A stretch of DNA of 64,000 bases, from positions 2,030,501 through 2,094,500 of the forward strand of contig NZ_CATKVU010000006.1 of NCBI RefSeq assembly GCF_949820605.1, given 5' to 3'. Made by a program: the position numbers and the translations under genes. This document shows positions 58,401 through 64,000 of the stretch, in pieces. The notes beneath the pieces were generated by a model that was not told where the DNA came from, did no database searches, and worked only from the letters and a program-made list of their open reading frames with translations. The stretch comes from Segatella copri. GTDB lineage: Bacteria; Bacteroidota; Bacteroidia; Bacteroidales; Bacteroidaceae. How positions within the stretch are numbered: the stretch's first letter is position 1; the number at the start of each line of letters is the position of its first letter.

Positions 58401-60933
58401 CACGAGGGAAAGTCTTCGCCGTCTGATAATACCATTCGGTAGTTGGCTCCACCGGATGGGTATCCTTCATACTGAAGAGCGTGAACTTCTGCTGTAGGGT
58501 ATCCTGTCCGCAGATTGCCTCCAACTGATGAACGCCAGATTTCCAAACGAGGGAAGAAGAGGCAGAGGAAGAAGCATATTCCTTGATAGAAACCGGTGCA
58601 TTCGCCTCGGCATCCTTCCATTCGCCTTCATCAATGCGATATTTCAACCTGCTCGAAATCGGCATACCACTGGCATTGCGGTAAGCGAAGGTCACCGTAT
58701 TCAGACTGTCTGTTTCGATACGCTTAGGAAGATTCACCGTGAGGATGGTTGGCTTGGTGCCCAGAGGCAGACTCATCACGCCCTCGTGGCTCTCGCCGCT
58801 GATGTCGGTAACGATAGCTGAGACCTCGAAGTTGAAGAAACGGGCGATGCGCATGAAATCGCTCATATCAGCCTCGTCTTTTCCTGACAAGGAAGCCTCC
58901 AGCGGAATCTCTACGTCGAAGGTTCCGTCCTCACGAGTCACGCAACTGTCAGTCTTCACCAACTGTCCGGCAGAGCCTGCGCCCCACCACCAGAGTTGGT
59001 TTCTGCGAGTCACCTGATACTCCACCTTGGCACCCTGCACCGGCACTCCGGCATAGGTTTTTGCCGAAGCCTTCACCACCACGGTATCGCCCCAGTTATA
59101 TTTCTCATTCACCTTCGGGAAGGTAATCTCGAAGGTTGGACGCTTGTATTCCTCCACACGGAAGAAGCGGTTTACCTGGTCATTCACGGATACATGATAC
59201 ATGCCTGTCTGACCCTCCTTCGGCAATTCAAAATCTACCGAAGCCGTGCCATACTCGTCAATCTTCGCCTTCTTCATCTCCACCTCTTTCCAACTGGCAT
59301 TAACGAGTTGGAAACCCAGTTCTCTGCCAACAGGCACCTTTGCATCGATACCCTTCATATTGACAAAATTTATAGCCGTAACATGCACCTTCTGTCCTGG
59401 GCGATAGAGAGCACGGTCGGTATAAACCTGATATTTGGATTCATTATCCTTCTTCTCATAATAGCGGGTACGGCTGAGATAGATGTACTTGGCAGGCATA
59501 AACTTGTCGCTGTTGGTAGAAATCAATACCTCTCCATCCACGTTCTTGAAGTAAGCCTCGCCGTTCTCATCGGTCGTCAACCGGGCATGAACCAGTCGCT
59601 TGTCCTTCTTCGTCTTGAAATCATACCGCTGGTTATAGAGTTCTATCTTCGCCCCGGCGATAGGCTGTCCGTCTGTAGCATTCACCACCACATAGCGATG
59701 CCTGTCATCCGGCAACTGCTGGATCATCACCGCCAGATTGCTCACATAGAAGAGTTCTCGCTGCGGAGCGATGCCGGTATTATCCGAAGTTACCTCCATC
59801 AGATAGGCACCCAGCGGCAGATTGCCACCGATTTCGATGGAATCCTTCACCGTTTCATAATCCGGCCGACCGTAGTAGTTGCGGCTGAAATCCTTCTGAT
59901 GCAGCTTCGTAGTCTTCTTCAGGAGCATCTTGTAGGTAGCCTCATCCTGGGCATTATAATCGTTATCTGCCGTAATATTGAGGCGGGAGATACTGATTTT
60001 CAGGTTCTGCAGATTGCGCACGTTCAGATGCACCCACGCCTTCTCTCCTGGTCGCAACACCTGCGGCATATTCTTCACCCGGAACATCGGTTCGGTGAGT
60101 CGCTTCTGTGCATTTCTCAGTTCGTTCATTCTCGACCATCCTCCCCAGCGGCTCAGCGCATAGTTGATATAGTTGAGCTTATCCTGCGGTTTGGCATCAG
60201 TAGCACCTTCCATGAAGCGGAAATGCTCCACGGCAAGTTCGCCTGCCTCCGGAATATCCTGATAAACCTGGATGAGCGAGTCGATGGTCTGCAGATACTT
60301 CGATTTCTTCACCTCTCTCACGTCGTCCTGGCGGTATTTCTCGATGAGCTTATAGGCACAGAGACAAGCCGCGCCCCTATTTCCCACCTTATTATAATAG
60401 GTGTACAGCTGCAGATACGCCTCCTTGCTGTCTGCCTCGAATCCGATGAGATGCAGCAGATCGTTGTTAAAGGAACTGCCATCCACGCCCTTCAGCGTCA
60501 ATGGAACATACTCTGCAGATGTATGTCGAGCAAGAAGTTCAGGCTGTTCCAAGGCCTTTTTGAAGAACTCCTGGCTTTTCTTTTCGTTCATATCACAGTA
60601 CACCTTGCCCAGCACGGCATATCTCACCGCCTTCAATGCGGGGTCGTTCACCTTCAGCACCTCTGCTTCCATCCGCTTCACGTTAGGCATCAGCGAGTCA
60701 GCCGAAATCTCATTCCAGAGTGTCATCTGTCTTGTCTCAGCCGCCAGCAACTGCCCGTAATCTTTGGCAGCCGAAGCCTTGGCGATGATTTTCTTCATCA
60801 CCGCGATTTCGCTCTTAGGCTGGTCCTTCTGAGCAATGATTTCAGCTTGCTTCCACAAGTTGTCGTATGTCTGAGCCGCTACCTGCATCGTAGCAAAGAG
60901 GGCTATCAGAAGTGATAAAATGTTTCTTTTCAT
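55471..60933 (-). CDS. Alpha-2-macroglobulin family protein (thioester-free)
   Basis: A very large exported protein (1820 residues). I start at 60933 (MKRNILSLLIALFATMQVAA) to give a signal peptide. An N-terminal helical region (about 25-270) precedes MG/MG2-type domains (YRPGQKVHVTAINF near 535), the alpha-2-macroglobulin core (ETAFFYPALESDNNGNVAIR near 1120), a helical TED-like domain (about 1340-1640) and a C-terminal receptor-like domain. The CxEQ thioester is absent, so covalent protease trapping is unlikely. A stretch near residues 1088-1101 (VFDVVEEMPQFAGG) resembles the start of TonB C-terminal domains. Such proteins are thought to guard the periplasm or act in cell-surface defence. 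Confidence 0.9.
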   Translation of the reverse strand: MKRNILSLLIALFATMQVAAQTYDNLWKQAEIIAQKDQPKSEIAVMKKIIAKASAAKDYGQLLAAETRQMTLWNEISADSLMPNVKRMEAEVLKVNDPALKAVRYAVLGKVYCDMNEKKSQEFFKKALEQPELLARHTSAEYVPLTLKGVDGSSFNNDLLHLIGFEADSKEAYLQLYTYYNKVGNRGAACLCAYKLIEKYRQDDVREVKKSKYLQTIDSLIQVYQDIPEAGELAVEHFRFMEGATDAKPQDKLNYINYALSRWGGWSRMNELRNAQKRLTEPMFRVKNMPQVLRPGEKAWVHLNVRNLQNLKISISRLNITADNDYNAQDEATYKMLLKKTTKLHQKDFSRNYYGRPDYETVKDSIEIGGNLPLGAYLMEVTSDNTGIAPQRELFYVSNLAVMIQQLPDDRHRYVVVNATDGQPIAGAKIELYNQRYDFKTKKDKRLVHARLTTDENGEAYFKNVDGEVLISTNSDKFMPAKYIYLSRTRYYEKKDNESKYQVYTDRALYRPGQKVHVTAINFVNMKGIDAKVPVGRELGFQLVNASWKEVEMKKAKIDEYGTASVDFELPKEGQTGMYHVSVNDQVNRFFRVEEYKRPTFEITFPKVNEKYNWGDTVVVKASAKTYAGVPVQGAKVEYQVTRRNQLWWWGAGSAGQLVKTDSCVTREDGTFDVEIPLEASLSGKDEADMSDFMRIARFFNFEVSAIVTDISGESHEGVMSLPLGTKPTILTVNLPKRIETDSLNTVTFAYRNASGMPISSRLKYRIDEGEWKDAEANAPVSIKEYASSSASSSLVWKSGVHQLEAICGQDTLQQKFTLFSMKDTHPVEPTTEWYYQTAKTFPRDGKPVYIQVGSSENGAHIVYSIIAGNKLLEKGAWELGDSIVTLPFTYKEEYASGIVLNYSFVKQGKCYTRMMSIARPLPEKKLNIAWKTFRNRLTPGQKEEWTLKITTPDGKPAKAQLMSVLYDKSLDQIAPHSWNFSLGFYQSLPNCYWKHNLTFRSFYLNGVYPTKYYDEKQLDVDKFDGKYFSYYAYMQAVELSKLERSSGGTVESVRIQKDEVVREEAKVIRIRGSKMTRVGAAAPSANKVFDVVEEMPQFAGGSGSDAGQFLDKVQVRENLNETAFFYPALESDNNGNVAIRFTLPESVTTWKFMGLAHDKEMRNGLLVDEAVAQKIVMVQPNMPRFLREGDKSTIVVKLFNTSDKKVSGNTRMQILDPETNKVVWQKTQNYSIDAEGSATISFDVQGLKEGVYINKVVAAGNGYSDGELHYLPVLSNRELVVNTLPITLHQKGEQNFDLSKLFLNKEGKQAKGAEEAKVTIEYTNNPSWLMVKALPAISNPDEENAISLMSAIYANTITNHVQKHLSLENLSQESIRLQNQVEKLKKLQNPNGSFSWWKGMKGSRYMTTSVAEMMVRLNAVAGVQKSTAKMLTSAIDYLSWQTAQEVRGMKKQEEKKQKVSPSEQALHYLYILSMDGRKMKQNLEADKAYLLDKMSKMTVDFSIYGKARAAVVLARNSQQNAAYREKAGEYLQSVNEYAVYREEMGRYYDTRKALYSWRNYKIPTQVSVIEAMQMLKPNDKQTIEELQRWLLMSKRTQVWDTPVNTVDAVYAFMKGNESNWSRKAENAVLKLDGKLLPMPQDSTTLGYVKTEKTGKASKLSIDKKSDYTSWGAVYAEFKQPISEIGSMESGIKVRRVIVPAESEGKGKAQAQVGEKVKVTLIITADRDYDFVQITDKRAACLEPVNQLSGYQWGIGCYVSPRDHATNFYFDRLSKGKHIVEMEYYVDRKGDYQSGTCTAECTYSPEFGGRTETYELKVNN

Positions 60934-61039
60934 AAGCCAACTGTATAAAATGTTAATAGAATGATGATAATCATCAAACTTTTCATTGCAAAAATACAAA
61001 AAAAAACTGTTTTCTAACCCCGAAACTGAAACTTTTTAC

Positions 61040-61047
61040 TATCTTTG
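61040..61047 (+). promoter_or_regulatory. -7 box of the GH94 gene
   Basis: TATCTTTG followed by C, 45 nt upstream of ATG 61093; it shows that the longer open frame from 61045 cannot be the true start. Confidence 0.65.
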
Positions 61048-61092
61048 CACGAAAATAATATATTTTACCTAGAAATAAACATTAAAAAAACA

Positions 61093-63588
61093 ATGGCAGA
61101 AAAAAAGTATGGTCATTTTGATGACGCCAATCGCGAATACGTGATTACTGACCCAAAGACCCCATGGCCTTGGATCAATTATTTGGGTAACGAGGATTTC
61201 TTCTCGCTCATCTCAAACACAGCAGGTGGTTATTCTTTCTACAAGGATGCCAAGTTCCGTCGCATCACACGTTACCGCTACAACGGTGTGCCGATGGATA
61301 ACGGCGGTCGCTATTTCTATATCAAAGATGGCGATACCGTATGGAACCCAGGATGGAAACCTTGCAAGACACCACTCGACAGCTACGAGTGCCGCCACGG
61401 CATGAACTATACCCGCATCACGGGCAGCAAGAACGGCGTGGAGGCGAGTGTGCTCTTCTTCGTTCCGCTCCATACATGGGCTGAGGTGCAGAAGATGACG
61501 CTGAAGAACCAGACTAAGGAGGTGAAGACCCTCAAGGTATTCTCCTTTGCCGAATGGTGCCTCTGGAATGCTGCTACCGACATGGAGAACTTCCAGCGCA
61601 ACTTCTCTACGGGCGAGGTGGAGGTAGAGGGTTCTACCATCTATCACAAGACCGAATACCGCGAGCGCCGCAACCACTACGCTTTCTACACCGTGAATAC
61701 AGAGATTCAGGGATATGATACCGACCGCGAGAGCTTCATCGGACTCTACAACGAGTTTGCCGAGCCTGAGGCTGTGATGGAAGGCAAGCCACGCAACAGT
61801 TTTGCACACGGATGGAGCCCTATCGCATCTCATTATATCGAGGTTACCCTGCAACCAGGCGAGAGCCGCGACCTCATCTTCCTTTTGGGATATGTGGAGA
61901 ACGAGCAGGACAAGAAGTTCAGCGCCAAGAAGGTAATCAACAAGGAGAAAGCTCATCAGCTTATCGCCAAGTTTGATACCACCGAAAAGGTGGATGCTGC
62001 CTTCGCAGAACTCAACCAATACTGGGATAACCTGCTGAACATCTTCACCGTGAAGAGCGGCAACGACAAGTTAGACCGCATGGTGAACATCTGGAACCAG
62101 TATCAGTGCATGATTACCTTCTGCATGTCGCGTTCGGCAAGTTTCTTCGAGAGCGGCATCGGTCGAGGCATGGGCTTCCGCGATTCCAACCAGGACCTCG
62201 TAGGCTTCGTTCATCAGATTCCTACCCGTGCCCGCCAGCGCATCATCGATATCGCCAGCACCCAGTTCCCTGACGGTGGCTGCTACCACCAGTATCAGCC
62301 GCTCACAAAACGCGGCAACAACGATATCGGTGGCGGTTTCAACGACGACCCTTGCTGGCTCATCTTCGGTACCGTAGCCTATATCAAGGAGACGGGCGAC
62401 TTCTCTATCCTCGCTGAGCAGGTGCCTTTCGACAACCAGCCAGGCACAGAAGTAAGCCTCTTCGAGCACCTCAAGATTTCAATGAACCATGTTATCAACA
62501 ACCTGGGTCCACACAAGTTGCCACTCATCGGAAGAGCCGACTGGAACGACTGTCTGAACCTGAACTGCTTCTCCTGGGACCCTAACGAGAGTTTCCAGAC
62601 CACCGAAAACAAGGGCGAAGGAAGCAAGGCAGAGAGTCTGATGATAGCCGGTCTGTTCGTTGTTACCGGCAAGGATTATGTGGCTCTGTGCAAGCAGCTT
62701 GCCAAGGAAGCTATGGAAAGCAAGGAGGGCGAAATAGCCGGTCTTGCAGAGGAAGATTATTTGACAGAAGCCGAACGCATGCAGCAGGCTGTAGATGAGA
62801 TGAACGAGGCTGTGAAGCAGCATGGATGGGACGGTGAATGGTTCCTCCGCGCTTACGATTTCTTCGGCAACAAGATTGGTAGTGATGAGAACGAGGAAGG
62901 CAAAATCTTCATCGAGAGCCAGGGCTGGTGTACGATGGCTGGTATCGGTCTGGAAGAAGGACTCTGCGATAAAGCACTGGACAGCAGCAAGAAACGACTG
63001 GAATGCGAGCACGGACTGGTACTGAACAACCCAGCCTACACTACCTATCATGTAGAAATGGGTGAGATTTCTTCTTATCCTGAAGGCTACAAGGAGAATG
63101 CCGGCATCTTCTGCCACAACAATCCTTGGGTCATCATCGGAGAGACTGTAGCCGGCCGAGGCAACGATGCCTGGAGCCATTATACCAAGATTCTACCTAG
63201 CTATGTAGAGGAAAAATATCAGACACTTCACAAGGTAGAACCTTACGTAAACTGCCAGATGGTAGCCGGTAAGGATGCAGCCAAACCGGGCGAAGGAAAG
63301 AACTCCTGGCTCACCGGTACAGCGGCATGGATGTGGTATACGGTATCAGAATTCATCCTCGGCATCAAGCCAGATTATGAAGGTTTGCTCATCGATCCTT
63401 GTCTCCCAAGCACCGCTAAGGAGTATGAGGTAACCCGCAAGTTCCGTGGTGGCGAATACCATATCACAGTAAAGAATCCTAGCGGAAACCAGAAGGGCGT
63501 GAAGCAGATTACAGTGGATGGCACTCCTATCTCAGGCACCATCATTCCTTGCGCTGAAGGCAAGCATGAAGTAGTGGTTGAGATGTAA
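61093..63588 (+). CDS. GH94 family glycoside phosphorylase (cellobiose phosphorylase-like)
   Basis: An 831-residue cytoplasmic enzyme that splits a beta-linked disaccharide with phosphate to sugar-1-phosphate plus sugar. The N-terminal beta-sandwich begins [20 protein letters not shown] and includes [19 protein letters not shown]. The (alpha/alpha)6 catalytic domain shows [20 protein letters not shown] near 372 and the general-acid region [19 protein letters not shown] near 480. ATG 61093 is used because it follows the TATCTTTGC box at a normal distance. The exact disaccharide cannot be assigned. No transporter is adjacent. Confidence 0.92.
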   Translation: MAEKKYGHFDDANREYVITDPKTPWPWINYLGNEDFFSLISNTAGGYSFYKDAKFRRITRYRYNGVPMDNGGRYFYIKDGDTVWNPGWKPCKTPLDSYECRHGMNYTRITGSKNGVEASVLFFVPLHTWAEVQKMTLKNQTKEVKTLKVFSFAEWCLWNAATDMENFQRNFSTGEVEVEGSTIYHKTEYRERRNHYAFYTVNTEIQGYDTDRESFIGLYNEFAEPEAVMEGKPRNSFAHGWSPIASHYIEVTLQPGESRDLIFLLGYVENEQDKKFSAKKVINKEKAHQLIAKFDTTEKVDAAFAELNQYWDNLLNIFTVKSGNDKLDRMVNIWNQYQCMITFCMSRSASFFESGIGRGMGFRDSNQDLVGFVHQIPTRARQRIIDIASTQFPDGGCYHQYQPLTKRGNNDIGGGFNDDPCWLIFGTVAYIKETGDFSILAEQVPFDNQPGTEVSLFEHLKISMNHVINNLGPHKLPLIGRADWNDCLNLNCFSWDPNESFQTTENKGEGSKAESLMIAGLFVVTGKDYVALCKQLAKEAMESKEGEIAGLAEEDYLTEAERMQQAVDEMNEAVKQHGWDGEWFLRAYDFFGNKIGSDENEEGKIFIESQGWCTMAGIGLEEGLCDKALDSSKKRLECEHGLVLNNPAYTTYHVEMGEISSYPEGYKENAGIFCHNNPWVIIGETVAGRGNDAWSHYTKILPSYVEEKYQTLHKVEPYVNCQMVAGKDAAKPGEGKNSWLTGTAAWMWYTVSEFILGIKPDYEGLLIDPCLPSTAKEYEVTRKFRGGEYHITVKNPSGNQKGVKQITVDGTPISGTIIPCAEGKHEVVVEM

Positions 63589-63647
63589 AATCAGCCAAAT
63601 CTCATCAAGTTACGATTTGAAAGTTCAATGTAACGAAACTCCTTTTC

Positions 63648-63682
63648 ATACCCATACGTCGTGTTTCACAACGTATGGGTAT
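63648..63682 (+). terminator. First hairpin after the GH94 gene
   Basis: ATACCCATACGT / ACGTATGGGTAT (12 bp) with an 11-nt loop, about 60 nt after the stop codon. Confidence 0.7.
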
Positions 63683-63693
63683 CACAATAAAAC

Positions 63694-63720
63694 CTTGACG
63701 CCCTATTTTAGGGCGTCAAG
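63694..63720 (+). terminator. Second hairpin after the GH94 gene
   Basis: CTTGACGCCCTA / TAGGGCGTCAAG (12 bp perfect) with a TTT loop, 11 nt downstream of the first hairpin. Confidence 0.75.
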
Positions 63721-63814
63721 TATCTTATCTGTCTGATAATCTACCACTTAACTTTTAATACAAGCACATATTCAACAGTATCAAGAGTAAGATTCTAAGT
63801 CTCTATCATTGACT

Positions 63815-64000
63815 CAGTTCCTCAGTTCCTCAGTTCCTCAGTTCCTCAGTTTTTTTCTAAGGGGTATATAGCCCTTATAGTTCAAAGTTGTTTAAATTGT
63901 TATATATTATATATTATTATATATATATATTTTTTTTATATATATAATAAACTTCTAAATAAAAGAAAAAGTGAAGGGTCAGAGAAAAACTGAGGAACTG
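63815..64000. repeat. Inverted arrays of 8-bp CAGTTCCT units around an AT core (element C, cut by window end)
   Basis: Four tandem CAGTTCCT units plus CAG (63815-63849) are followed by a small hairpin (CTAAGGG ... CCCTTA), a long TATATATA core (about 63897-63955) and the inverse word AGGAACTG at 63993-64000, where the window ends. Layout and 8-bp period match element B. No gene is visible in 63721-64000. Confidence 0.85.

Noticed and set aside
58996..60915. 639-residue open frame on the plus strand
   Set aside because: It runs antisense to the alpha-2-macroglobulin gene. It is rich in His/Leu/Ile shadow codons, has no signal or domain pattern, and the opposite strand has a clear protein.
63897..63955. 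Replication origin in the TATATATA-rich stretch
   Set aside because: AT-richness alone is not enough; no DnaA boxes or initiator gene are visible, and it fits the AT core of an inverted array.

Overview
The window looks like a chromosomal segment of a Bacteroidales bacterium, most likely Prevotellaceae (Prevotella / Segatella copri-like). Signs for this are the TAnnTTTG -7 promoter boxes (TATCTTTGC, TACTTTTGC) ahead of many genes, two gliding/type IX secretion components (PorE-like, PorQ), a BspA leucine-rich-repeat surface protein, a TonB/ExbB/ExbD set, a Bacteroidota alpha-2-macroglobulin, and the VirE / DUF4248 / HU-like / 'smalltalk' gene set found throughout Bacteroidales. This assignment is inference from gene content; no search was run.

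Layout. 1-9.6 kb: purD, a membrane protein plus a YqaA/DedA protein, a zinc-type ABC lipoprotein and ATPase (no permease in view), a large TMEM260-like (DUF2723) protein, a polysaccharide deacetylase and an unknown protein. 9.6-14.9 kb: an eroded accessory strip with an ImmA-like tail, an outer membrane beta-barrel receptor, an AbiE toxin-antitoxin pair whose toxin has lost its middle, and a gene-less skeleton of a VirE/HU locus. 14.9-30.3 kb: housekeeping (xseAB, subtilase, MATE, cytidylate-kinase-like, purT, ketoisomerase, FemAB-like, lutABC, topB, porE) plus an isolated carB 3' fragment. 30.3-41.4 kb: the main accessory island. It holds a small TA-like pair, an HTH pseudogene, a VirE pseudogene, inverted 8-bp repeat arrays, 22-bp iteron-like repeats, DUF4248, a putative secreted-peptide gene, a BspA gene split by an IS256-family element and possibly phase-variable through a G7 tract, a membrane-anchored AraC regulator with operator repeats, an HU-like protein and a smalltalk peptide. 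41.4-63.6 kb: core genes (ECF sigma/DUF5056/DUF6249, RsmF-like methylase, folA, Lrp, exbDDB, tRNA-Ser, tatD, prenyl synthase, tonB, porQ, cmk, ispH, DUF1573, alpha-2-macroglobulin, GH94 phosphorylase). 63.8-64 kb: another inverted 8-bp array, cut by the window end.

Most notable is the repeated non-coding architecture of the VirE-type loci. Tandem short units sit inverted around a central hairpin or AT-rich core, and the unit sequence differs from locus to locus. At the two complete examples this is followed by 22-bp repeats sharing a TTACGA core, and then by the HU-type promoter further on. One locus keeps all these elements while having lost its genes. I know of no described function for this system; a replication- or recombination-related role is inference from the VirE/primase-type protein, iteron-like repeats and HU-like protein.
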